Positions 16,399 to 24,076 of a DNA stretch of 28,569 nucleotides are shown piece by piece; within the stretch, counting starts at the first letter, position 1, and each line of letters starts with the position of its first letter. A program made the translations under genes and the position numbers. Below the pieces are notes generated by a model that did no database searches, was not told the origin of the DNA, and worked only from the letters and a program-made list of their open reading frames with translations. The DNA is from Pseudomonadales bacterium (GTDB lineage Bacteria > Pseudomonadota > Gammaproteobacteria > Pseudomonadales > IMCC2047), in contig JAIPFG010000005.1 in assembly GCA_021736745.1 (NCBI GenBank), positions 1 through 28,569 of the forward strand, read 5' to 3'.

Positions 16399-16916
16399 TC
16401 GCTGTTTTGACCTTGTTTCGCCTGACAGGCTGCGCAAAGGCCAATCACTTCAATGGTTTCAGTATAAATCTTGAATCCATAAGATTCTGCTTTCTGACGT
16501 ATGGTGCGATTAATTTTTTCGGACTCCATTTCAATGGCGATGCCACATTCTGAGCAGAGCAGAAACTGACTCGGATGGTTGGTACTTTGGATACTGCAAC
16601 CGACAAATGCATTTAAGGAGGCAATGCGGTGAACTAACCCCTGCTCCAGGAGAAAATCCAAAGCCCGGTATACCGTGGGAGGCGCCACAACCTTTCTCTT
16701 TTGCTGATCTTTGTGTGCAGTCAACTGGCCAATAATGTCATAAGCTCCAAGTGGCCTATGGCTTTGCCAGATCAAAAATAAAACCTGCTCACGTGTCGGC
16801 GTCAGTCTTACGCCGGCCTCAAGACACATTTCACGAGCGACAGCCATGGCAGTTTCCACGCATTTGTTGTGGTTGTGCGGTTGGCAGGCAATATGTTTTT
16901 TTATGAGGTTTGGCAT
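16395..16916 (-). CDS. zur: zinc uptake regulator Zur (Fur family)
   Basis: 173 residues: an N-terminal winged-helix domain (RLTPTREQVLFLIW, then PPTVYRALDFLLEQGLVHRI) and a C-terminal metal-binding dimerisation domain. Two CxxC pairs, C121/C124 and C161/C164, form the structural zinc site; C107 and H114 are candidates for the regulatory site. GAYDIIGQL and HRIASLNAFVGC match Zur rather than Fur. With zinc bound it should repress the znu genes, and its own gene, through the operator 22 bases upstream of its start. Np20 is the Pseudomonas equivalent. Confidence 0.95.
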   Translation of the reverse strand: MPNLIKKHIACQPHNHNKCVETAMAVAREMCLEAGVRLTPTREQVLFLIWQSHRPLGAYDIIGQLTAHKDQQKRKVVAPPTVYRALDFLLEQGLVHRIASLNAFVGCSIQSTNHPSQFLLCSECGIAIEMESEKINRTIRQKAESYGFKIYTETIEVIGLCAACQAKQGQNSE

Positions 16917-16937
16917 GTGACTTAGTTTAACAAAGAG

Positions 16938-16952
16938 TGTTATATTATAACA
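16938..16952. promoter_or_regulatory. Zur operator between zur and znuA
   Basis: TGTTATATTATAACA is a perfect 7+1+7 palindrome and matches the core of the gammaproteobacterial Zur box that I know (TGTTATAnTATAACA). It lies centrally in the 58-base gap between the divergent zur and znuA genes, 21-22 bases from each start codon. One site can therefore control zur-znuC-znuB and znuA together, repressing both when zinc is sufficient. Confidence 0.92.
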
Positions 16953-16974
16953 TTATTTTTTAGATTGGTTTTTC

Positions 16975-17826
16975 ATGCGCATCACTCAATTTATTTTCTC
17001 ATTTATCCTGCTTGGCATGTTCAGCTTCCATGTTGACGCTCAGCCAAAAGTGTTAGCCAGTATTAAGCCACTGCAATTGATTGCTCAAGCGATTTTGGGA
17101 ATAGAATCGCAGGCGCAAGTACTTTTGCCTCCAGGGGCCACCCCACACCACTATAGTATGAGGCCATCGGATATGGTCAGATTACAAGAGGCCGATATAG
17201 TTATCTGGCTGGGGGCAAAATCGGAATACTATTTGGCGAAATCTCTCGGAAAGCAGACAACGGAAAAGAGAGTGCTGAATCTTCAGAATTATCTTGTTCA
17301 AGGTGTGGATGGTTACCCGGATCCGCATCTTTGGTTAAGCAGTAAGCAGGCCGTTAAAATTGCGCAGCTACTGGCTGAGCAATTAGTCCAAATCGATAGT
17401 GATCGGGAATCAGTGTATAGGGATAATTTACAGGCGTTTACTGTTGAAATTACACAACTGGAGAAACAGATAAAAGAGGAACTAGGTGCTCTTAATTTGA
17501 GTTATCTGGTTTATCATGATGCATATCGTTACTTCGAGCAGGAATATGGGCTGTCACATCAGGGAGTGGTTAGTCTTCAGCCGGAGGTGAATCCGGGGGC
17601 GAAACATTTGCTGATGCTGCAACAGACTATTCAGAAGAAAAAGATTGGGTGTATCGTTGCCGAGCCGGAAAGTAATTCAGCCGTGATGAAAATTTTAGTC
17701 GAAGATACGGCAATTGAATTAATAATACTGGATCCGTTGGGCAATAGCCTGACGGTAGGGCGACATGCGTATGCGCAATTTTTAAGAGGCGTCGCCGAAA
17801 CCTTTAAACGTTGTCGTGTTGAGTGA
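16975..17826 (+). CDS. znuA: periplasmic zinc-binding protein ZnuA
   Basis: 283 residues with a signal peptide (cleavage near VDA, residue 22). The cluster A-I metal ligands are H59 (in TPHHYSMRPSD), H118 (in DPHLW) and H181 (in VYHDAYRYFE), with D253 as possible fourth; other landmarks are GVVSLQPEVNPG and CIVAEPESNS. It captures Zn2+ for ZnuBC. The stretch between H59 and H118 is short and has no His/Asp-rich loop; E. coli ZnuA, with ligands at 60 and 143 as I recall, is about 24 residues longer there. The gene starts just after the Zur operator without an obvious ribosome-binding site, and its stop overlaps the next gene's GTG. Confidence 0.93.
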   Translation: MRITQFIFSFILLGMFSFHVDAQPKVLASIKPLQLIAQAILGIESQAQVLLPPGATPHHYSMRPSDMVRLQEADIVIWLGAKSEYYLAKSLGKQTTEKRVLNLQNYLVQGVDGYPDPHLWLSSKQAVKIAQLLAEQLVQIDSDRESVYRDNLQAFTVEITQLEKQIKEELGALNLSYLVYHDAYRYFEQEYGLSHQGVVSLQPEVNPGAKHLLMLQQTIQKKKIGCIVAEPESNSAVMKILVEDTAIELIILDPLGNSLTVGRHAYAQFLRGVAETFKRCRVE

Positions 17827-18752
17827 GGTTAATAAACCAATCAGTGAAACAACTCCGGGCCATCATGGCCAATTTAAAAGGTGTTCTGTGTCTTTGCCTG
17901 TTGATTTTTTACACATTGCTGGCATTAACACCTGTTGTGCTGATTGCGTTGGCGAAAAGGATCGTACCGAGTAAACTTGCCAAGGATCGGTGTACCCATG
18001 TGGCTGTTATCATTTGTGAATCCCTGGTTTACGCGTATAAGATAACTTATTTGCTAATCCATCACCCCCAGTGGTCCGTTGAAGGACTTGATGGTTTATC
18101 ACCGCAAAAATCTTATTTGATTATTGCTAACCACCAGGCATGGTCAGATATTCCTATAATGGTCTTTCTGCTCATTGGCCGCGCTCCGTTCTTTAAATTT
18201 TTCCTTAAAAAGGAATTAATTTGGTTGCCCCTGATAGGTATTGCCTGTTGGGCTTTGGACTTTCCCTTTATGCGGCGACACAGCAAGGAAGAATTGGCCA
18301 ATAATCCACATTGGCGCGGGAAAGATTTAGAAACGACACGGGAGCTATGCAAAAAATTGGGTAATGACCCTGTTTCTATTGTGAATTTCATTGAAGGCAC
18401 ACGCTTTACCCCGGACAAGAAAGCCAAACAGAATTCACCCTATCGACATTTGCTTAAACCTAAGTCGGGAGGGGTTGCCTATGTTGTCAGCATGTTGGGT
18501 GGGAAACTGGAGTCACTCGTTGATATGTGCATTATCTATCCTGAAGGAAGGCAGAATTTCTGGCAATTTTTGTCCGGACGAACGGGGAAGGTTATCGTTA
18601 ACGTTAAACAACGTTCAATTCCAGAGAATCTGCTGGAGGGCGACTATCTGGTTTCAGAAGAATTTCGCGAAGAGTTTCAGCAGTGGGTGGCGTCGCTCTG
18701 GCAGGAAAAGGACGCCTTAATTGACGCCCATTTGTCCCAACCAAACAGCTGA
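17823..18752 (+). CDS. YihG-type 1-acyl-glycerol-3-phosphate-like acyltransferase
   Basis: 309 residues: an N-terminal membrane helix (about 19-42), then a PlsC-like acyltransferase domain. The catalytic block is NHQAWSDIPIM (HxxxxD, His near residue 104), with FIEGTRFTPDKK as the acyl-acceptor motif and YRHLLKPKSGGVAYV and IIYPEG further on. These are the marks of the YihG branch, inner-membrane lysophospholipid or phosphatidic acid acyltransferases. The frame starts at a GTG overlapping the znuA stop by four bases; an ATG at 17865 giving MANLKGVL, as in YihG proteins, may be the true start. In Pseudomonas thrB stands near this place, so the insertion between znuA and DUF2782 is a local difference. 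Confidence 0.85.
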   Translation: MRLINQSVKQLRAIMANLKGVLCLCLLIFYTLLALTPVVLIALAKRIVPSKLAKDRCTHVAVIICESLVYAYKITYLLIHHPQWSVEGLDGLSPQKSYLIIANHQAWSDIPIMVFLLIGRAPFFKFFLKKELIWLPLIGIACWALDFPFMRRHSKEELANNPHWRGKDLETTRELCKKLGNDPVSIVNFIEGTRFTPDKKAKQNSPYRHLLKPKSGGVAYVVSMLGGKLESLVDMCIIYPEGRQNFWQFLSGRTGKVIVNVKQRSIPENLLEGDYLVSEEFREEFQQWVASLWQEKDALIDAHLSQPNS

Positions 18753-18753
18753 C

Positions 18754-19041
18754 TTACCAGGTGATTATTTCCCATTTGGGTACCTTAAAGCGGGGTTCGT
18801 CAACGCGCATAAAGTTGTCGCTGCCGTCTTCCGCGACGAGGTAATAGGGCTTACCTTTTTTCGGAATGACTTTAATTGCGTAGAGAAAACCGTTAATACG
18901 ATATTCGTGCACAATCTTATCTTCCAATTGTTTAATAACGATTTCAGGCTCGTTTGACCCTTCCTCGGGCGCAGCGGCCAGCAGACTGGGGAGTGCCATT
19001 ATGAGTGCGATGCAGAGTAGGTTTCTAAGTCTGTGGTACAT
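18754..19041 (-). CDS. DUF2782 periplasmic protein
   Basis: About 95 residues: a signal peptide (LLCIALIMALPSLLAAA) and a small domain with HEYRINGFLYAIKVIPKKG, PYYLVAEDG and a C-terminal PKWEIITW, the pattern of the DUF2782 family. The gene lies next to polA, as in Pseudomonas (the PA5494 position). Function unknown. The frame continues to 19140, but the ATG at 19041 puts the signal peptide at the N-terminus. It ends one base from the convergent acyltransferase gene, leaving no room for a terminator. Confidence 0.82.
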   Translation of the reverse strand: MYHRLRNLLCIALIMALPSLLAAAPEEGSNEPEIVIKQLEDKIVHEYRINGFLYAIKVIPKKGKPYYLVAEDGSDNFMRVDEPRFKVPKWEIITW

Positions 19042-19176
19042 TGGGTCACCCGTATTTAAAGTGAATGGATCATACAACGATGAGATTTTAGCCACACTAA
19101 AGGTTTCATTCTTTAGACGTGCGGTTATTATAGACAACATTCTACCTGCAGAATTTAGTTCATATCAAAATATATC

Positions 19177-21912
19177 ATGCCAAATACAAATAAAGCACCA
19201 CTAGTTCTGGTGGACGGTTCGTCTTACCTATTCCGAGCCTTCTATGCCATCAAAGCAGACCTTCGTACCGCGAGTGGTAAACCCACAGCCGCCGTACGGG
19301 GTGTAATCAGTATGATTCGTCGTCTGATGAAAGACTATCCCGAGTCAAATATAGCCGTCGTATTTGATGCTAAAGGGAAAACGTTCAGACATGACTTATA
19401 TGCTGATTATAAGGCCAACCGCCCTCCGATGCCGGATGATCTTAGGGTTCAAATTGAACCGATACACCGAATTATAGAAGCAATGGGAATTCCCTTACTC
19501 GTCATTGACGACGTAGAGGCAGATGATGTGATCGGTACATTAGCGACGCAGGCTACGGAAAATCAATTTGATACCGTGATTTCGACGGGTGATAAGGATA
19601 TGGCGCAGCTGGTCAGTGATCATGTCAGTCTGGTCAATACCATGGATGGCACTAAGACTGACAAACAAGGAGTGATTGAAAAATTCGGGGTGCCAGCAGA
19701 GCGTATCATTGATTATCTTGCCCTAGTTGGGGACAGCTCTGACAATATACCAGGCGTACCCAAGTGTGGGCCAAAAACAGCCGTTAAGTGGCTGAATGAA
19801 TATGGTTCCTTCCAAGCGGTCTTGGAACATGCCGATGAAATCGGGGGTAAAGTGGGAGAAAACCTACGTAGTCTGCTGGAAATACTCCCCCTCTCCTATC
19901 AGCTGGCATCGATCAAAACCGATGTAGCATTGGATGTCACCCCAGAATCCTTAATACATAAAGAACCGGATCGAGAGGCTTTATTTACGCTCTTTAAAGA
20001 ACTTGAGTTTAAAAGTTGGGCGGAGGAAATATCGGCGGAACTTCCCGTTGGTTCTGGCAAACAGGATATAGATTCGGCACAACCTAATTCAAATGATTCT
20101 TCTCCTCCTAAGCACTATGAACTGGTACTTGATCAGCAACGTTTTGAGCACTGGCTCAACAAGATTGAAAAAGCCAATTTAGTCGCCTTCGATACGGAAA
20201 CTACTAGCTTAAACTATATGGAAGCCCGTTTGGTTGGCGTTTCTCTAGCAGTGAAGCCCTTGGAAGCGTGCTACATTCCGGTCGGCCATGATTACCTGGG
20301 CGCGCCCTCTCAGCTTGAGCTGTCTTTTATATTAGAAAAACTAAAACCCTTTCTCGAAAATGCCGAGTGTTATAAAGTCGGGCAAAACTTGAAATATGAT
20401 ATGAATATATTGGCAAATCATGGGGTGAAGCTGGCAGGGATTGCGCAGGACACAATGCTGCAGTCCTATGTGCTCAATTCCACTGAGCGCCATGATATGG
20501 ATAGTTTGGCATTGCGCTATTTGGACCATGAAACTATTCATTTTGAAGACGTTGCCGGTAAAGGGGCTAAGCAGCTGACTTTCAACCAAGTCGATTTGGA
20601 AAAGGCCGGAGAGTATGCAGCCGAGGATGCGGATATCACTTTGCGGCTGTTTAATCAAATGAGCCCGATGCTGGAAAGTGAGCCCTCACTCAAACGGGTT
20701 TACCAAGAAATTGAATTACCGCTGGTGCCGGTTTTATCCCGAATTGAATGCAAAGGCGCACTGGTTGATGCAAAAATGTTAGGTCTGCAAAGCCAAGAGC
20801 TCGCGAAACGTTTATTGCAAATAGAAAGACAAGCCTTTGAACTGGCTGGAGAAGAGTTTAACCTCGGTTCACCAAAACAACTACAAGCCATTTTTTATGA
20901 AAAACTTAAGTTGCCTATTTTGAAAAAAACGCCAAAAGGGCAGCCTTCCACCGCAGAGCCTGTGCTACAGGAGTTGGCTCTGGACTATCCCTTGCCTAAG
21001 GTGATACTGGAATACCGAAGTTTAAGTAAACTTAAATCCACCTATACAGACAAATTACCATTACAGATTAACCCTAAAACCGGTCGTATTCATACCTCCT
21101 ACCACCAGGCAGTGACGGCGACGGGGCGATTATCATCTTCTGATCCGAATTTGCAGAATATCCCGATCAGGACAGAGGAAGGGCGGAAAATCCGAAAAGC
21201 TTTTATCGCCCCCAAAGGGTATAAATTGGTCGCCGCTGACTATTCGCAAATCGAACTGCGTATTATGGCGCATCTCTCTCAGGATAAGGGCTTACTGGAA
21301 GCTTTCGCCAAGGGGATGGATGTGCACCGGGCGACGGCAGCGGAGGTATTCAGTACGCGTTTTGAGGATGTGTCGAACGAGCAACGGAGAAGCGCCAAAG
21401 CTATTAATTTTGGCTTGATTTACGGAATGTCTGCATTTGGTTTGGGGCGACAATTGGGGATTGGGCGTAAAGAGGCCCAAGCTTACATAGACCTCTACTT
21501 TGAACGCTATCCTGGGGTGCTCAATTATATGGATAATATTCGTGCTCAAGCAGCAGAAAAGGGATATGTGGAAACGCTATTCGGACGCCGCCTCTATTTG
21601 CCGGAAATTAATTCACGTAATGGAATGCAACGGCAAGCGGCGGAGCGAACGGCAATTAATGCCCCCATGCAGGGCACTGCAGCGGATATCATCAAAAAGG
21701 CAATGATTGAGGTAGATCGGTGGTTGGAAAAAGATCGTCCGGATGCACAGGTGATTATGCAAGTGCATGATGAATTAGTATTGGAGGTGGTTGAAGGTGA
21801 CCTGGACCAGGTAATACAAAAATTGCGTGAGCATATGTGCTCGACGGTGGAGCTCGATGTGCCCCTTATCGTTGACATTGGCATTGGAGATAACTGGGAT
21901 GAGGCGCATTGA
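19177..21912 (+). CDS. polA: DNA polymerase I
   Basis: 911 residues in three domains: 5'-3' exonuclease (about 8-290, LVDGSSYLFRAFYA, then DDVEADDVIGTLA and STGDKDMAQL), 3'-5' exonuclease (about 315-510) and family A polymerase (about 530-911). The proofreading site is intact: D339 and E341 in FDTETT, GQNLKYDMN and YAAEDAD. Polymerase motif A is ADYSQIELR with D688, motif B is RSAKAINFGLIYG with R738 and K741, and motif C is VHDELV with D865 and E866. It fills gaps and removes RNA primers. Length matches the family. No obvious ribosome-binding site precedes the ATG. Confidence 0.98.
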   Translation: MPNTNKAPLVLVDGSSYLFRAFYAIKADLRTASGKPTAAVRGVISMIRRLMKDYPESNIAVVFDAKGKTFRHDLYADYKANRPPMPDDLRVQIEPIHRIIEAMGIPLLVIDDVEADDVIGTLATQATENQFDTVISTGDKDMAQLVSDHVSLVNTMDGTKTDKQGVIEKFGVPAERIIDYLALVGDSSDNIPGVPKCGPKTAVKWLNEYGSFQAVLEHADEIGGKVGENLRSLLEILPLSYQLASIKTDVALDVTPESLIHKEPDREALFTLFKELEFKSWAEEISAELPVGSGKQDIDSAQPNSNDSSPPKHYELVLDQQRFEHWLNKIEKANLVAFDTETTSLNYMEARLVGVSLAVKPLEACYIPVGHDYLGAPSQLELSFILEKLKPFLENAECYKVGQNLKYDMNILANHGVKLAGIAQDTMLQSYVLNSTERHDMDSLALRYLDHETIHFEDVAGKGAKQLTFNQVDLEKAGEYAAEDADITLRLFNQMSPMLESEPSLKRVYQEIELPLVPVLSRIECKGALVDAKMLGLQSQELAKRLLQIERQAFELAGEEFNLGSPKQLQAIFYEKLKLPILKKTPKGQPSTAEPVLQELALDYPLPKVILEYRSLSKLKSTYTDKLPLQINPKTGRIHTSYHQAVTATGRLSSSDPNLQNIPIRTEEGRKIRKAFIAPKGYKLVAADYSQIELRIMAHLSQDKGLLEAFAKGMDVHRATAAEVFSTRFEDVSNEQRRSAKAINFGLIYGMSAFGLGRQLGIGRKEAQAYIDLYFERYPGVLNYMDNIRAQAAEKGYVETLFGRRLYLPEINSRNGMQRQAAERTAINAPMQGTAADIIKKAMIEVDRWLEKDRPDAQVIMQVHDELVLEVVEGDLDQVIQKLREHMCSTVELDVPLIVDIGIGDNWDEAH

Positions 21913-21972
21913 TCCTCTCCAGCATTAGCATAAATTAAAGAGTTTAAAATTTTTAGATCAAGCAACAATTAG

Positions 21973-22000
21973 GGAACTATTCAGATACTGGAAAGTCCCA
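21973..22000 (+). promoter_or_regulatory. sigma-E/AlgU-like promoter upstream of the polA-engB sRNA
   Basis: GGAACTA (21973-21979), then 15 bases, then GTCCCA (21995-22000). The extracytoplasmic stress sigma consensus that I know is GGAACTT-N15-GTCnAA, so six of seven -35 bases, the spacing, and the GTC plus final A of the -10 agree. Transcription would start near 22006-22008. In P. aeruginosa the sRNA at this locus (ErsA) is driven by AlgU, which fits. The GGGA and TCCC ends could also pair as a hairpin; I consider the promoter reading better. Confidence 0.55.
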
Positions 22001-22006
22001 TTATTT

Positions 22007-22130
22007 GAGCTTATGAAGTCAGTAAACAGACTTGATCTTCTCCTAGTCAAAGCATCTCCGGAATGCATCCCCGCAGATACCGGAGAGTTTCGCCCCATGC
22101 ATCTCCCCCAAGGGTGTATGGGGCTTTTTT
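22007..22130 (+). ncRNA. candidate ErsA/Spot 42-position trans-acting sRNA
   Basis: About 124 nt between polA and convergent engB, the location of Spot 42 in enterics and ErsA in Pseudomonas. Starting from the predicted promoter it has three stems: AAGTC/GACTT (22016-22033), TCTCCGG/CCGGAGA with inner TGC/GCA (22055-22086, apical loop ATCCCC), and a terminator hairpin with a C-rich loop ending in six T. The single-stranded parts are C/U-rich (CTTCTCC at 22037-22043 and the two C-rich loops), and GCATCYCC occurs three times (22052, 22065, 22099). C/U-rich loops suit pairing to Shine-Dalgarno regions. Length is close to ErsA (about 130 nt). Sequence-level homology to ErsA was not checked; the 5' end is inferred. 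Confidence 0.65.
22092..22130 (+). terminator. strong Rho-independent terminator
   Basis: GCCCCATGCATCT (22092-22104) pairs with AGGGTGTATGGGGC (to 22124) through about 13 pairs including three G-U, around a C-rich loop; T at 22125-22130 follows. It is directional for the plus strand and ends transcripts from polA and from the candidate sRNA. It abuts the engB stop codon with one base between. Confidence 0.9.
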
Positions 22131-22131
22131 A

Positions 22132-22761
22132 TTAATCTGGCTTTTCTTGAGGTATTAGTTCTAGCCAGTCCGCCAGTTTTGCTCTCGCCTGCTCCACGCC
22201 GGTCAGGTCGACGCCTGAAAATAACTGTACGCTGATGAGCTGAGAACCTTTTAGTGCCTGCTCAACTTTAAGTTTTGTTGATTTTGCCGGTCCAAATTTC
22301 AGTTTGTCAGCTTTAGTTAATAGAATGTGTGTCGGTAGTTCACATTCCCGGGTCCATCGTAAGATGGATTGATCGAAGTCGGTTAAAGGATGACGGATAT
22401 CCATGATTAAAAACAAGCCACATAGGCTTTTACGATGACGCAAATAGTCGTCAATAAAAACTTCCCACTTCCTTTTTTGTGCTAGAGGCACTTTGGCGTA
22501 ACCATAACCCGGTAAATCAACCAGCCGGCGTTGATCGGGATTAACATCAAAAAAATTAATTAGTTGAGTGCGTCCTGGAGTTTTACTGGTTTTGGCCAAT
22601 TTCTTTTGTTGGGTGATGGCATTAATAGCGCTGGATTTGCCAGCATTGGAGCGGCCGGCAAATGCGACCTCCCAGCCTTCTTCCGGTGGGCATTGGTCGA
22701 GATTCGCTGCGCTGGTTAAAAAACAGGTCTGTTGAAATGGATTTTTGATATGACGATTCAT
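22132..22761 (-). CDS. engB: ribosome biogenesis GTPase EngB/YsxC
   Basis: 209 residues, TrmE-Era-EngA-EngB-Septin family GTPase. G1 is GRSNAGKSS, G2 lies at GRTQLINFF, G3 is VDLPGYGYA, G4 is LTKADKL and G5 lies near SVQLFS. EngB assists assembly of the 50S ribosomal subunit and is usually essential. The start at 22761 (MNRHIKNPFQQTCFLTSA) matches the family N-terminus; the frame is open 60 codons further but that part is not conserved-looking. Encoded convergently with polA, and divergent from the cytochrome gene. Confidence 0.95.
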   Translation of the reverse strand: MNRHIKNPFQQTCFLTSAANLDQCPPEEGWEVAFAGRSNAGKSSAINAITQQKKLAKTSKTPGRTQLINFFDVNPDQRRLVDLPGYGYAKVPLAQKRKWEVFIDDYLRHRKSLCGLFLIMDIRHPLTDFDQSILRWTRECELPTHILLTKADKLKFGPAKSTKLKVEQALKGSQLISVQLFSGVDLTGVEQARAKLADWLELIPQEKPD

Positions 22762-22983
22762 AGCATGCCAATTGCAAAGTTCAGAGCTAAATTGAAGTTG
22801 GCGCGGATTATAACGCGAATAGAACGGATAAGCGCACATTCTCTTTATAGCAATACTGCAGGCCTCCCGTTTGAGAAAATAATAGTATATACTTCGCCCT
22901 GATTTAAACAGGGAGGAATGCCGCACTTCTGATAATACCAACTATAATAAAACGGGTATTTGAATGTGAGAGGTGGTCGGCAA

Positions 22984-23274
22984 ATGAAGATATTGTGTGC
23001 TTGGATAATCGCTGTTAGTGTAACGCTCACGGCGTCTGCGCAAGAACTGGGGAAAACCTTTCAAAAAACCTGTGGTTTTTGCCACCAATCCGGGGTGGCG
23101 GGAGCACCCAAAATCGGTGATAAGGCCGCTTGGGAGCCACGCTTAAAGAAAGGAATACCAGCCTTAGTGGAAAGTGTTGTCAGTGGTAAAGGCGCGATGC
23201 CCCCCAAAGGGCTATGTGCAACCTGTAAAACAGAAGATTATCGAGCGTTGATTAATTATATGGCTGCTCAGTAA
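22984..23274 (+). CDS. small periplasmic cytochrome c (cytochrome c5-like)
   Basis: 96 residues: signal peptide (cleavage after TASA near residue 19) and one c-type heme domain. Heme site C30-x2-C33-H34, likely sixth ligand M72 in GAMPPKG, and a second CxxC (C78/C81) lacking the His, which in cytochrome c5 forms a disulfide. It is probably a soluble electron carrier to the oxidase or another terminal enzyme. The frame begins at a TTG at 22960, but the ATG at 22984 has GAGAGGTGG upstream and begins the signal peptide. A TATAAT at 22943-22948 may be its -10 element. It precedes cytochrome c4 by 35 bases. Confidence 0.88.
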   Translation: MKILCAWIIAVSVTLTASAQELGKTFQKTCGFCHQSGVAGAPKIGDKAAWEPRLKKGIPALVESVVSGKGAMPPKGLCATCKTEDYRALINYMAAQ

Positions 23275-23309
23275 GTCGGGCGAACATTAGCATTAGTTTA
23301 GGATAAAGA

Positions 23310-23915
23310 ATGAGAATACAGATTTTAAGCTTATTATTGGGTATGGGTTTGGCAGGATTCGCGTTGGCGGAAGGTGATGTACAGGCCGGTCAAACGAAAG
23401 CGGCCGCATGCGGTGCATGCCATGGCGCTGATGGCAACAGCCTGGTTCCGGCGTTTCCTAAGTTAGCGGGTCAAAATATCAATTATCTGGTCAAGCAGAT
23501 GAAGGATATTATGTCAGGAGCTCGTTCGGTTCCTGCCATGGCTGGTCAGTTGGATGGTAAATCCGATCAGGATCTAATGGATATTGCCGCCTATTTCGCT
23601 GGGCAGAAAGGCTCTGTTGGTGAAACCAAAAAAGAACTGGTGACTTTGGGTGAGATGCTTTATAGAGCAGGCAATAAAGATATCGGTGTAGCCGCCTGTA
23701 CCGCCTGCCACTCGCCGACAGGTTCTGGCAATAGTGCCGCAGGGTACCCCGCTTTAAGTGGCCAGCATGCAGACTATGTCGCGATGCAATTGAAAGCATT
23801 CCGAGATGGTCAACGCACTAATGACGGCGACGCTAAAATTATGAGCGGCGTGACTTATCGGCTTAATAATGCAGAAATTGAAGCGTTGGCGAGTTATATT
23901 CAAGGTTTGCATTAA
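23310..23915 (+). CDS. diheme cytochrome c4
   Basis: 201 residues with a signal peptide (cleavage after ALA, residue 20) and two homologous cytochrome c domains. Heme sites are C34-x2-C37-H38 and C130-x2-C133-H134, with Met ligands expected at M77 and in the AKIMSGVTY segment. Size and twin-domain layout are those of cytochrome c4, a periplasmic carrier that donates electrons to heme-copper oxidases. The order engB, small cytochrome c, c4, dsbA matches Pseudomonas. A strong terminator follows. Confidence 0.94.
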   Translation: MRIQILSLLLGMGLAGFALAEGDVQAGQTKAAACGACHGADGNSLVPAFPKLAGQNINYLVKQMKDIMSGARSVPAMAGQLDGKSDQDLMDIAAYFAGQKGSVGETKKELVTLGEMLYRAGNKDIGVAACTACHSPTGSGNSAAGYPALSGQHADYVAMQLKAFRDGQRTNDGDAKIMSGVTYRLNNAEIEALASYIQGLH

Positions 23916-23936
23916 CTTATCGCAACATCAATATGA

Positions 23937-23959
23937 GGGTGGCGTTGCCGCCCTTTTTT
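23937..23959 (+). terminator. Rho-independent terminator after cytochrome c4
   Basis: GGGTGGC pairs with GCCGCCC (one G-U) around GTT, followed by six T (23954-23959). It lies 21 bases after the c4 stop and separates the two-cytochrome unit from dsbA. Confidence 0.92.
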
Positions 23960-24076
23960 GTGACTGGCAATTATTGATAAAAAGAGAATTCATTTTTTAA
24001 TAGTGCGATCATTTTGTGGAATTATTGGTCTTAGTCTGATCATAAAAGCTAATGAACATTTAGATGGGGTTATCAA

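Noticed and set aside
21972..21999. GGGA/TCCC pairing as the first stem of the sRNA
   Set aside because: The same bases form the -35 and -10 of a better-supported sigma-E-like promoter; only six pairs with a bulge would form.
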